Shown one piece after another: positions 1 to 8,320 of a stretch of 64,000 nucleotides of DNA. Source of the stretch: Gammaproteobacteria bacterium (GTDB lineage: Bacteria; Pseudomonadota; Gammaproteobacteria; Pseudomonadales; Pseudohongiellaceae). A program made the position numbers and the translations under genes. The stretch is taken from the NCBI GenBank assembly GCA_947457195.1, contig CANGUU010000005.1:32125-96124 (forward strand), written 5' to 3'. The notes below the pieces were generated by a model that searched no databases, was not told the DNA's origin, and saw nothing but the letters and a program-made list of their open reading frames with translations. Position 1 is the first letter of the stretch, and every line of letters begins with the position of its first letter.

Positions 1-1
1 G

Positions 2-574
2 CTGTACTACTTCAACTTCGTGCAGGGCGGTTATTTCAAGGCGGCCACCCCCGAAGCGCTGAAGGACGCCAAGGCCAAGCTGGCTCCAAGTGCACTGTGG
101 TGGTTCCGCTGGGGTGCCATGTTCACCTTCCTCACGGGTCTCGTGCTGCTGCACTACGTCTACGGCAACGGTCAACTGAATGGCTACATCATCGTCGGCG
201 CCACCTTGGCGACCGTGATGTTCCTCAACGTCTGGCTGGTGATCTGGCCCAATCAGAAGATCGCACTCGGCCTCGTGCAGGGTGGTGACGCCGCTGCGGC
301 AGGCGCCAAGGCAGCGCTGGCTTCGCGGCACAACGTCCTGTTTTCCGGCCCCATGGCTTTCGGCATGCTGGCAGGGCCGCACTTCATCGGTTCCGCCGCT
401 GGCTACGGCCACCCGGCACTCAGTCTCGGGGGTTGGCTGGTGATTGCCTCTGTCGCCTTGCTGGAAGCCAACGCACTGTTCGGCAAACAGGGTGTGCTGA
501 CCACGGTGCGTGGTGTCATCACCAGCAGCGTTGTCTATGCGCTGGTCATCATCGGTCTGCTCGAAACCCTCTGA
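2..574 (+). CDS. PuuD-like (urate oxidase N-terminal type) integral membrane protein, 5' end cut by window edge
   Basis: The reading frame is open to the left window edge, so only the last 190 codons are seen. A GTG at position 20 is in frame but is probably internal. About five hydrophobic segments are visible, with the motif WWFRWGAMFTFLTGL near the start and VWLVIWPNQKIALG after it. These resemble the membrane domain of PuuD-type urate hydroxylases (Urate_ox_N, DUF989). In full-length PuuD a cytochrome c domain follows the membrane part; here the protein stops after the last hydrophobic segment (ending GLLETL) and no CxxCH is present. It may therefore be a membrane-only relative rather than a urate oxidase. 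It converges on the ybdD-cstA pair, with two hairpins between them. Confidence 0.6.
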   Translation: MYYFNFVQGGYFKAATPEALKDAKAKLAPSALWWFRWGAMFTFLTGLVLLHYVYGNGQLNGYIIVGATLATVMFLNVWLVIWPNQKIALGLVQGGDAAAAGAKAALASRHNVLFSGPMAFGMLAGPHFIGSAAGYGHPALSLGGWLVIASVALLEANALFGKQGVLTTVRGVITSSVVYALVIIGLLETL

Positions 575-585
575 TAGCGCCGCCT

Positions 586-605
586 GCGGCCCCCGGCGGG
601 GCCGC
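586..605. terminator. GC hairpin downstream of the PuuD-like gene
   Basis: An 8-bp perfect stem (GCGGCCCC / GGGGCCGC) closes a CGGC loop a dozen bases after the stop codon. There is no T-run, so it could be a weak terminator or an mRNA 3'-end stabiliser between two convergent genes. Confidence 0.4.
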
Positions 606-620
606 GGGCTTCGCCGCGCT

Positions 621-640
621 GCCGTCTGTCGACAGACGGC
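621..640. terminator. 20-bp perfect palindrome between convergent genes
   Basis: The sequence GCCGTCTGTCGACAGACGGC is a perfect inverted repeat with no spacer. It lies immediately next to the stop codon of the leftward ybdD gene. It probably forms a shared 3' hairpin for the convergent transcripts, although it lacks a T-run. A protein-binding dyad is an alternative. Confidence 0.4.
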
Positions 641-871
641 TCAGCAGCAACGGCGCACCCCATCCCACTTCCTTTGCTGTTCCTGCTTGAACCAGGCGGC
701 TCGGTCCAGTGGCAGCTCGCCGCCATGACACGCGGCATGGTGGGCAAGATACCGTTCGTAGGCATCGTCGCCGGTCAGCTCGCGCACCGTGCGCCAGCTG
801 GTTTGCAGCCCGCGTTTCAGCCGCTCGAGCGGCAGGGCGGCTCGCTCAATCCACCAGTTGCGCGCGCTCAT
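641..871 (-). CDS. ybdD: YbdD/YjiX family small protein (cstA partner)
   Basis: This 76-residue protein begins with the pattern RNWWIERAALPLERLKRGL and contains LTGDDAYERYL and HHAACHGGE. That is the layout of the DUF466 (YbdD/YjiX) family, which is nearly always encoded directly after cstA. Its start lies inside the end of cstA (26-bp overlap), so translation is probably coupled. Known family members are about 65 residues and are thought to assist peptide or pyruvate uptake by CstA-type carriers; the molecular role is not settled. The slightly long C-terminus (QQRKWDGVRRCC) is the only unusual part. Confidence 0.85.
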   Translation of the reverse strand: MSARNWWIERAALPLERLKRGLQTSWRTVRELTGDDAYERYLAHHAACHGGELPLDRAAWFKQEQQRKWDGVRRCC

Positions 872-2933
872 AGGGCGTCTCGGTGAAGGTCGGGCAGGAG
901 CGGCCCTGCAGGTAAGCCAGGCAGACTCGTACGGTTTCGATGACGACGATCCACGACACCAGCAGGAAGAATGCCGTCAGCGCAGCATCGAGCTGATCGT
1001 TGAAGATGAGACGCTCAGTCTGGGCCACCGCAGCCCCGGCAATGCTGCCGTTCGCGATCTGGGCCGCGAGGTCGTTGGCATGGGCGATGAAGCCCACGCG
1101 CAGTTCGGGACTGAACAGTTTTTCCCAGGCCGCGGTTGTCGTGATGATCACCAGCCAGGCCAGCGGAGCGGCCGTCACCCACGCATGGTGGGCGCGCCCG
1201 GATTTCACGATGATGGTGGTGGCAACGCACAACGCGATCGCGGCCAGCATCTGGTTGGCAATGCCGAACAAGGGCCACAGACTGTTGATGCCGCCCAGCG
1301 GATCGATGGTGCCGTTGTAGAGGAAGTAACCCCAGCCCAGCACCACCAGTGCGCTGCAGAGGATCACGCTCGGATACCAGGAGGTGCGGCCCAGCGCCGG
1401 TACCACGTTGCCGAGCAGATCCTGCAGCATGAAGCGGGCAACGCGCGTTCCGGCGTCGACCGTGGTCAGAATGAACAGCGCCTCGAACATGATGGCGAAG
1501 TGGTACCAGAGCGCCAGCAGCTGGCCCCCGAAGGCACTGGCGAATATCGATGCCATGCCCACGGCCAGCGACGGCGCGCCGCCCGTACGCGCAAACAACG
1601 AGGTCTCTCCCATCTGCCGGGCCAGTTCGGCCATTTGCTCCACGGTGACCGGATAGCCCCAGCTGCTGATGGTGGCGACGGCCTGTGCCGGCTCGGCACC
1701 GACCAGGCCCGCCGGGCTGTTGATGGCGAAGTAGAGGCCGGGCTCCAGTACGCAGGCCGCGATCATCGCCATGATGGCCACGAAGCTTTCCATGGCCATC
1801 GCCCCGTAGCCGATGAAGCGGCAGTCCTGCTCGTTGGCAAGCAGCTTCGGCGTGGTACCCGAGGCAATGAGTGCATGAAAGCCCGAGATTGCACCGCAGG
1901 CTATCGTGATGAAGACGAAGGGGAAGATCTTGCCGCCGAACACCGGGCCGCTGCCATCGATGAACTGGGTGAGGGCCGGCATGCGGATCTCCGGGCGCAG
2001 CACGACGATGGCAAGCGCCAGCGCCACGATGGTGCCGATCTTCATGAAGGTTGACAGGTAATCGCGTGGCGCCAGCAGCAGCCAGACCGGCAGCACCGCC
2101 GCCACGAAGCCGTAGCCGATCACCAGCAGGGCCAGCGGGGGCCCGTCGTAGTCGAACCAGGTTCGTAGCGCCGCGCTCTCGTCGATCCAGCCCCCACCGA
2201 CTACCGCCAGTACCAGCAAGGCAAAGCCGAGCAGGGAACCTTCGATCACGCGGCCGGGGCGCAAATTACGCATGTAGAGCCCGATCAGCATGGCAATGGG
2301 GATGGTGGCCGCCACCGTCGACGTGGCCCAGGGGCTGTGGCGCATGGCGTTCACCACCACGAGACCGAGCACGGCGATCAGGATGATCATGATGGCCAGC
2401 ACTCCCATCAGAGCAGCGGCACCGCCGATCATGCCCAGTTCGTCGCGCGCCATCTGACCGAGGGAGCGGCCGTTGCGACGGATGGAGCAGAACAGGATCA
2501 CGAAGTCCTGCACGCAGCCGCCCAGCACGGCGCCCAGCAGGATCCACAGCGTACCCGGCAGGTAGCCGAACTGGGCCGCCAGCGTGGGGCCCACGAGCGG
2601 ACCGGGACCGGCGATCGCGGCGAAGTGATGTCCGAACACGATCCAGCGATGCGTCGGGATGAAGTCTCGTCCGTCGGCCAGACGTTCGGCCGGCGTGGCG
2701 CGCGTGGCATCCAGCATTAGCACCTTGGCAGCCACGAAGGCGCTGTAGAAACGGTAGCCGAGGGCATAGACACACAGCGCTGCCACAATCAGCCACAGGC
2801 TGTTGATGGATTCGCCGCGATTGAGTGCGATGCCGCCCAGCGCCGCTGCGCCGAGCAGGGCCACTGCAGGCCAGAGCAGGAAGCCAAGCAGGCGCATAAA
2901 GGAGGCGGAGGGGCTGTTTGTGGCCATAAGCAT
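846..2933 (-). CDS. cstA: CstA family carbon starvation carrier (pyruvate/peptide transporter)
   Basis: This 695-residue protein has many membrane segments and matches the usual CstA length of about 700. Diagnostic blocks near the N-terminus are DGRDFIPTHRWIVFGHHF and AIAGPGPLVGPTLAAQFGYL, followed by GGCVQDF. CstA and its relatives BtsT import pyruvate or peptides across the inner membrane, often under carbon limitation. The first ATG is at 2933; a second ATG two codons later (2927) is equally possible, and neither has a strong ribosome binding site. It is followed by an overlapping ybdD and diverges from the multicopper oxidase gene. The substrate cannot be told from sequence alone. Confidence 0.92.
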   Translation of the reverse strand: MLMATNSPSASFMRLLGFLLWPAVALLGAAALGGIALNRGESINSLWLIVAALCVYALGYRFYSAFVAAKVLMLDATRATPAERLADGRDFIPTHRWIVFGHHFAAIAGPGPLVGPTLAAQFGYLPGTLWILLGAVLGGCVQDFVILFCSIRRNGRSLGQMARDELGMIGGAAALMGVLAIMIILIAVLGLVVVNAMRHSPWATSTVAATIPIAMLIGLYMRNLRPGRVIEGSLLGFALLVLAVVGGGWIDESAALRTWFDYDGPPLALLVIGYGFVAAVLPVWLLLAPRDYLSTFMKIGTIVALALAIVVLRPEIRMPALTQFIDGSGPVFGGKIFPFVFITIACGAISGFHALIASGTTPKLLANEQDCRFIGYGAMAMESFVAIMAMIAACVLEPGLYFAINSPAGLVGAEPAQAVATISSWGYPVTVEQMAELARQMGETSLFARTGGAPSLAVGMASIFASAFGGQLLALWYHFAIMFEALFILTTVDAGTRVARFMLQDLLGNVVPALGRTSWYPSVILCSALVVLGWGYFLYNGTIDPLGGINSLWPLFGIANQMLAAIALCVATTIIVKSGRAHHAWVTAAPLAWLVIITTTAAWEKLFSPELRVGFIAHANDLAAQIANGSIAGAAVAQTERLIFNDQLDAALTAFFLLVSWIVVIETVRVCLAYLQGRSCPTFTETPYERAQLVD

Positions 2934-3164
2934 CGGAAATTCATGGAAAAAGTGCGTCAGACCCTAGCAGGTCGCCTGTGGTGAGGCAACCGGGCACCCG
3001 GCTGGCGGACGGGCCGGCGCCGTGGCTTCCGAGCGCCGCCCGCTTGCCTTGCATCAAGCCCGCACCGGATTGGCGACCCGGCACGGCTGCCCGCAGTGGA
3101 CCGATGCCAGACCCGCATCTACAGTGAAAAGATATTTCGAAAGCATCGAATCAGGAGGGTGGCC

Positions 3165-4592
3165 ATGAGTTCGTACGGCAGCTGGCTCGCTGTCTTGGTC
3201 GCGGCCTGGCTCGGCGGCTTGCCCGTGCTGGCCCAGCAGGGATCTGCGGACGTTGCTCAGCCCGACAATTGGGATGCCGAGGTGGCCATACCGCCGGCCC
3301 GTGATATCGATCCTGATCCTCGCGTGCTCGAGGTTGATCTGGAGGCCTACGTCAAGCCGATGGAGATCGTGCCAGGCAAGATGACCGCTGTCTGGACCTA
3401 CAACGGCCAACTTCCCGGACCCTTGTTGAAGCTGAATGCCGGGGATCGTCTCATCGTGCATTTCCGCAATTCGCTGCCAGTGCCGACCAGTATCCACTGG
3501 CATGGCCTGAGGATTCCCAATGCCATGGATGGGGTGCCGGGCTTCACGCAAGCGCCCATCGAGCCCGGTGGCGAATTCACCTACGATTTCATCGTGCCCG
3601 ACGCCGGCACGTTCTGGTACCACCCGCACTACGATTCAGCCGCGCAAGTCGGCTACGGGCTTTACGGTCCTCTCGTGGTCAACGACCCCGGAGAGCCCGC
3701 CGCGTTTGGTGATGAACTGGTCCTGCTGCTTTCCGACATGAGTCTGGATGCAGAAGGGCAGCTGCAGGAGCCGAAGTCCGGCGGCCGATTCGGTGACCTG
3801 TTCGGCCGGGAGGGTAGCGTACTGCTGGTGAATGGCCAGGTGCTGCCCACCCTGAAGGTCCGTCAGGGCAAGCAACAGCGCTGGCGCGTAATCAATGCCG
3901 CGCGTACCCGCTACTACACGCTGCGTTACCGCCGTTCGCCCCTGGTCCTGCTGGGTGGAGACGGTGGACTTGCGGCGGAAAGCCGGACCGTCGACGAGAT
4001 CAAGATCGTGCCCGGGCAACGGCTCGATTTCGTTTTCACGCCTCCGGATGCGCCCGGCACGGCCGGCAAGCTGCGCTGGTACCCCACTGACCGAGGTTAT
4101 GGCAGCACCTACAATCGTCTGGCCGAGGACATCATGCACATTGTCACGGTCGACGACCCGGCCGTGGTGCCCGTCACCATCCCCCGACAACTGCGCGACA
4201 TCGCCCCGCTGGACACCACCGGCGCCCACGAAGAATTGCTGGACCTGACCATTGGCTCCGACGAACATCAGGACGTCAGCATGGGCATCAACGGCGTACA
4301 CCATAAACGCGCGGTTCCGATCATGGCCAAGGTAGGCGAAACGCAGGTGTGGACCGTTCGCAATGACACGGATTTCTCCCACCCATTCCACCTGCACGGC
4401 TTTTTCTTCCAGATACTGAGTCCCGCCGGCGTACCCGAATGGAGGGACACGGTCGATGTACCGCTGCATGCGGAGGTGAAGTTGGCAGTGCGTTTCGACG
4501 AGCGCCCGGGCATGTGGATGTACCACTGTCACATCCTCGACCATGCCGAAGTCGGCATGATGGGCCACTTGCACGTGATGCCTGGCGACTGA
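3165..4592 (+). CDS. Periplasmic multicopper oxidase
   Basis: The start at 3165 is chosen because AGGAGG sits at 3153-3158 and a clean signal peptide follows (MSSYGSWLAVLVAAW, cleavage near VLA-QQ). The 475-residue protein has three cupredoxin-type domains. Copper ligands are visible: HWH at 111-113, HPH at 153-155, HPFHLHG from 406, and the type 1/type 3 block HCH at 454-456 with His460 and Met465. The methionine axial ligand suggests a bacterial laccase-like or CueO-like enzyme oxidising a phenol, metal ion or other small donor while reducing O2 to water. There is no methionine-rich insert of the CueO kind. It diverges from cstA and converges on the acyltransferase with an 11-base gap. The substrate is unknown. 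Confidence 0.9.
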   Translation: MSSYGSWLAVLVAAWLGGLPVLAQQGSADVAQPDNWDAEVAIPPARDIDPDPRVLEVDLEAYVKPMEIVPGKMTAVWTYNGQLPGPLLKLNAGDRLIVHFRNSLPVPTSIHWHGLRIPNAMDGVPGFTQAPIEPGGEFTYDFIVPDAGTFWYHPHYDSAAQVGYGLYGPLVVNDPGEPAAFGDELVLLLSDMSLDAEGQLQEPKSGGRFGDLFGREGSVLLVNGQVLPTLKVRQGKQQRWRVINAARTRYYTLRYRRSPLVLLGGDGGLAAESRTVDEIKIVPGQRLDFVFTPPDAPGTAGKLRWYPTDRGYGSTYNRLAEDIMHIVTVDDPAVVPVTIPRQLRDIAPLDTTGAHEELLDLTIGSDEHQDVSMGINGVHHKRAVPIMAKVGETQVWTVRNDTDFSHPFHLHGFFFQILSPAGVPEWRDTVDVPLHAEVKLAVRFDERPGMWMYHCHILDHAEVGMMGHLHVMPGD

Positions 4593-4603
4593 GCGCGGCG
4601 GGG

Positions 4604-5191
4604 CTACTCGGGGAATTCGTAGGTATTTTCGGGTATCAGGCCGCGAAATCCGCGGTAAAGCCGCTGAATTTCGCGGATCTCCCGGTCGGCATCGCCACGG
4701 GGGTGCCAGGTGCCCAGCATACGGATGCAGCGCGCCTCGCCGTCGATCACCGTCATCTGGATCGGTACCCCCGCCGCGGCCGCAATGTAATAGAACCCTG
4801 TCCGCCAGCGCTCGACGCGGCGGCGCGTGCCCTCCGGCGGAATGCAGATCACCAGGTCCGGGTGCTGTTGCAGCAAGCGTGCGGTGCTCGCCACCAGATT
4901 CTGGGGCTGGCTGCGATCGACCGGGATGCCGCCCAGCCAGCGCATGAAGCCGCCGAATGGCGCCCGGAACAACGTGTCCTTGCCCAGCCAGCGGGCATCC
5001 AGTCGCAGGACGAGGATGGCAGCCAGCAGCAGAGGAAAATCCCAGTTGCTGGTATGGGGTGCTCCGATGAAGACGAAGGGCGGCCGCGGCAGGTCCGCCA
5101 CCAGAATCTTCCAGCCGGTCGCGCGGAGTCCGACCCGGGCCAGACTCCGTAAGATCGGGGCCAGTACGGGGGTGGTGAAAACGCTGCTCAT
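4604..5191 (-). CDS. Lysophospholipid/1-acylglycerol-3-phosphate acyltransferase family protein
   Basis: The 195-residue product from the ATG at 5191 contains the acyltransferase motif HTSNWD (HxxxxD) followed by ARWLGKDTLFR, GGIPVDRS and PPEGTRRRVERWRTGFYYIA. These are the ordered blocks of the PlsC-like superfamily, and the protein is in the short subgroup common in gammaproteobacteria. It probably transfers an acyl chain to a lysophospholipid or another hydroxyl acceptor at the inner membrane; the acceptor is unknown. The frame extends 28 codons further upstream, but that stretch is arginine- and proline-rich and looks non-coding. It is transcribed alone, divergent from iorA. Confidence 0.85.
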   Translation of the reverse strand: MSSVFTTPVLAPILRSLARVGLRATGWKILVADLPRPPFVFIGAPHTSNWDFPLLLAAILVLRLDARWLGKDTLFRAPFGGFMRWLGGIPVDRSQPQNLVASTARLLQQHPDLVICIPPEGTRRRVERWRTGFYYIAAAAGVPIQMTVIDGEARCIRMLGTWHPRGDADREIREIQRLYRGFRGLIPENTYEFPE

Positions 5192-5362
5192 GGGCGGTGT
5201 CCGAAGGGCCAGTGGCGAGGGCTGCAAGCGGCAGAGTCGCCCGGCGCCGGCGGGCTGGCGAGCGAGCACTACCACGCGGCCGGCCTTGCTTTACCGCGCG
5301 CTGCTGGATTAATTTAGGCCACTTTTGGGCACTTTTTCTACCTCACGGGGGAGTGAGTTGTT

Positions 5363-5872
5363 ATGGCGACTTTACAAATCAATGGTCAGACACTGGACAT
5401 CGGGACGATAGATCCCTCCACCCCCTTGCTGTGGGTGCTGCGCGATACGCTCGGCCTCGTCGGCACCAAATACGGCTGCGGCATCGCGCAGTGTGGTGCC
5501 TGCACCGTACATCTCAACGGCGAGCCCGTGCGTTCCTGCCAGATTCCAGTTGGCAACCTCAGCTCCGAGCAGATCACGACCATCGAAGGCCTCGCGGGGG
5601 CGGATGGGACCTTGACCAAGATCCAGCAGGCATGGATCGATGAAGATGTGCCCCAGTGCGGTTATTGCCAGGCTGGCCAGATCATGAGCGCCACCGCTTT
5701 GCTGCGTAAGAACCCCAACCCGAGCGATGCCGACATCGACGCCGCCATGTCGGGTAACCTGTGCCGCTGCGCCACCTACACTCGCATCCGTCGCGCCATC
5801 AAGGTCGCCGCCGGTCAGCAAACCGCCACCGCCTTCTACGACGCTGCTGCAGCTCAGGGAGAACGCGCATGA
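5363..5872 (+). CDS. iorA: [2Fe-2S] subunit of an isoquinoline 1-oxidoreductase-type molybdenum hydroxylase
   Basis: This 169-residue protein is a typical small iron-sulfur subunit of the xanthine oxidase family. The N-terminal plant-type cluster is bound by Cys39, Cys44, Cys47 and Cys59 (motif [17 protein letters not shown]). The second cluster uses Cys99, Cys102, Cys134 and Cys136 (CGYC ... CRC). The stop codon overlaps the start of the large subunit in an ATGA arrangement, so the two chains are made together. The pair resembles IorAB and membrane-linked aldehyde or heterocycle dehydrogenases that lack an FAD subunit. The true substrate is not known; it may be an aldehyde or an N-heterocycle. 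Confidence 0.9.
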   Translation: MATLQINGQTLDIGTIDPSTPLLWVLRDTLGLVGTKYGCGIAQCGACTVHLNGEPVRSCQIPVGNLSSEQITTIEGLAGADGTLTKIQQAWIDEDVPQCGYCQAGQIMSATALLRKNPNPSDADIDAAMSGNLCRCATYTRIRRAIKVAAGQQTATAFYDAAAAQGERA

Positions 5873-8202
5873 ACATGAAGACTACCTTACCGCCTGAACT
5901 GCCTTCCTTCTTCCACGCCATCGTTGCCGGCGAGTCGGCACCGGTGTCCTCCGACGTCAATCGTCGCAGCTTCCTCAAGCTCACCGGTCTGGTTGGCGGA
6001 GGTCTGGTGCTCGGCGGTTTTGGTGCCATGAGTTCCCGCAAGGCCTATGCGCAGCAGGCGGCCGCCGACGTGTCGACGCTCAGCGCCTACGTACAGATCA
6101 AGCCGGATGGGCGTATCACCCTGTTCTCGAAGAATCCGGAATGTGGTCAGGGCATCAAGACCGGCCTGCCACTGATCATCGCCGAGGAACTCGATTGTGC
6201 CTGGTCCGATGTGGACGTCGTTCAGGCTGACGTGGATGCTGCCAAGTACGGTGCCAACCAGTTCGCCGGTGGCTCGCTCTCCACGCCGATGAACTGGATG
6301 GGCATGCGTCAAGCGGGCGCCACGGCGCGCGCCATGATCCTCGCTGCTGCAGCCAAACAGCTCAAATTGCCCCTTGCCGAACTGACCACGGCCGACACCA
6401 AAGTCCTGCACGCGGCCTCCAATCGTTCCTGGTCTTACGGGGACTTTGCCGAGCTGGCCGCCACCATGCCGGTGCCCGAAGTGGCCTCGCTGACCCTCAA
6501 GGACCCCAGCCAATTCAAGCTGCTTGGCCGCCGCTGGACCGGTGTAGACAACCACGGCATCGTGACCGGCAAGCCGCTGTTCGGCGCCGACTCCCGCATG
6601 GACGGCATGCTCTACGCCACCTTCACCAAGAGCCCACAGATTGCCGGCAAAGCCGTGGTCTTCAACGAAGCGCACATCAAGTCGCTGCCCGGTGTGGTCG
6701 ATGCCTTCATCGTCGAGCCTTTCCTCGATGCACGCTTCTTCAGTGCCAACAGCGGGACCCACTTCGGTGGAGTTGCCATCGTGGCTGAGAACACGTGGGC
6801 CGCGATCAAGGCCAAGCGCGAACTGCAGGTCGAGTGGGACACCAGCACGGCGGAGTCCGCTACCTGGGATGATCTGGTCGAACGCGCCAAGGCGCTTGCC
6901 GACAAAGACGGTGAACCGCTGATGGTGAACGTCGGTCCTCCCGGCCCGAATGCGCAGCGTGCACCCGCCGCCCGTGGCGATGTCGATGCCGCATTCACCA
7001 GCGCCGCCAAAGTCATCTCCGCGTTCTACGAGTACCCCTACGTCTCCCATGCCCAGCTCGAGCCGGAAACCACTACGGCCGTGTTCAAGGACGGCAAGAT
7101 CGAAATCTGGGCCCCCGCCCAGATTCCGCAGGGTGGTGAAGCCGGTGCGGCAGTGGTAGCTGGCGTCACGCCGGAAAATTCCACCCTGCACATGACGCGC
7201 ATCGGCGGCGGTTTCGGTCGCAAGCTCGCCAACGACTATGTGTTCGAAGCGGCGGCTATCGCCAAGCGCATGGAAGGTCGTCCGGTGAAGCTGCAGTGGA
7301 CCCGTGAAGACGACATGATGCACGACTTCTTTCGCCCCGGTGGCTTCCATGCCTACAAGGCTGCGCTGGATGCCGATGGCAAGCTCGTCGCGTTCCAGGA
7401 TCACTTCATGAGCCATACCGGCAACGGTCAGGGCCCCATGACCAGTGCCGATCTCTCCGCCAACGTGTTCCCGATGGACGTAGTTCCCAATCTCAAGATC
7501 ACGCAGACGCTCTTCCAGAATGGCATCCCGACCGGACCGATGCGTGCGCCTGGTTCGAACGCACTCGCGTTTTCGTTCCAAAGCTTCATGCACGAGCTGG
7601 CCGTGGCCTCCGGCAAGGATCATGTGCAGTTCATGCTGGAAACGCTGGGTGGCGAGGGTCCCGCCGAAAACCCACAGGGCATGCATAAAGGGCGCGCGGC
7701 CAACGTGATCCGCGCCGCCGCCGAGATGGCTGGCTGGGGCAAGGAAATGCCCAAGGGCCGCGCACTCGGCCTGTCGTTCTACTTCTGCCACTCCGGCTAT
7801 GTGGCGCAGGTTGCCGATGTCGAGGTCTTCGCGAACAAGGATGTGAAGGTGCACAAAGTCTATGCGGCCGCCGACTTCGGCTTCATCCACAACCTCAGTG
7901 CGGCGGAAAACCAGCTCGAGGGTGGCATCGTCGACGGCTTGAGCCAGCTGTTCAACGCCAAGATCACCTTCAACAACGGGGTCATCCAGCAGCAGAACTT
8001 CCACCAGTACCCGCTCCTGCGCATGCCGCAGACGCCGGCACTCGAGACGAAGTTCCTGCAACCGGCGGAGTTCTCGCCGACCGGCGCGGGCGAACCATCG
8101 ATGCCGCCGCTGCTGGCTGCAGTAGCGAACGCCATCTTCAACGCCACTGGCGAGCGTATCCGCAAGATGCCGCTTTCCGAACTTGGCTATCGCCTCGTGT
8201 AA
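5869..8202 (+). CDS. iorB: Molybdopterin-binding large subunit, IorB-type, with Tat signal
   Basis: The 777-residue protein begins at the ATG at 5869 inside the iorA stop. A twin-arginine signal is present ([10 protein letters not shown], arginines 32 and 33) after an unusually long n-region of about 30 residues, then a hydrophobic stretch to about residue 60. The body carries molybdenum-hydroxylase blocks such as [26 protein letters not shown] and the catalytic glutamate motif GAGEPS (Glu742). Folding with the molybdenum cofactor in the cytoplasm and Tat export with IorA is expected. No FAD subunit, XdhC-like chaperone or cytochrome c subunit lies beside it, so the electron acceptor must be encoded elsewhere. 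A strong terminator follows. Confidence 0.9.
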   Translation: MNMKTTLPPELPSFFHAIVAGESAPVSSDVNRRSFLKLTGLVGGGLVLGGFGAMSSRKAYAQQAAADVSTLSAYVQIKPDGRITLFSKNPECGQGIKTGLPLIIAEELDCAWSDVDVVQADVDAAKYGANQFAGGSLSTPMNWMGMRQAGATARAMILAAAAKQLKLPLAELTTADTKVLHAASNRSWSYGDFAELAATMPVPEVASLTLKDPSQFKLLGRRWTGVDNHGIVTGKPLFGADSRMDGMLYATFTKSPQIAGKAVVFNEAHIKSLPGVVDAFIVEPFLDARFFSANSGTHFGGVAIVAENTWAAIKAKRELQVEWDTSTAESATWDDLVERAKALADKDGEPLMVNVGPPGPNAQRAPAARGDVDAAFTSAAKVISAFYEYPYVSHAQLEPETTTAVFKDGKIEIWAPAQIPQGGEAGAAVVAGVTPENSTLHMTRIGGGFGRKLANDYVFEAAAIAKRMEGRPVKLQWTREDDMMHDFFRPGGFHAYKAALDADGKLVAFQDHFMSHTGNGQGPMTSADLSANVFPMDVVPNLKITQTLFQNGIPTGPMRAPGSNALAFSFQSFMHELAVASGKDHVQFMLETLGGEGPAENPQGMHKGRAANVIRAAAEMAGWGKEMPKGRALGLSFYFCHSGYVAQVADVEVFANKDVKVHKVYAAADFGFIHNLSAAENQLEGGIVDGLSQLFNAKITFNNGVIQQQNFHQYPLLRMPQTPALETKFLQPAEFSPTGAGEPSMPPLLAAVANAIFNATGERIRKMPLSELGYRLV

Positions 8203-8216
8203 GAGCAGTTCTCAGC

Positions 8217-8250
8217 AAAAAAAGGCCAGCGATCGCTGGCCTTTTTTTTT
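8217..8250. terminator. Bidirectional rho-independent terminator
   Basis: GGCCAGCGATCGCTGGCC is a perfect 18-bp inverted repeat, flanked by an A-run on the left and nine T residues on the right. It can terminate iorB on the plus strand and the convergent repeat-protein gene on the minus strand. It is the clearest intrinsic terminator in the window. Confidence 0.95.
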
Positions 8251-8320
8251 GTCCGGCCTCTTCAGGACCTTGCCCCGGTGGTTCTTGAACGCGCCCGCGC
8301 CCTGCGTCGGGATCTCGCGC

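Noticed and set aside
789..2054. Long plus-strand frame of 421 codons inside cstA
   Set aside because: It is antisense to a clear CstA protein, is rich in Arg, Gln, His and Gly with no domain, and reflects the high GC content.
5887..8061. Minus-strand frame of 724 codons opposite iorB
   Set aside because: It lies wholly antisense to a recognised molybdenum hydroxylase subunit and shows no family motif.
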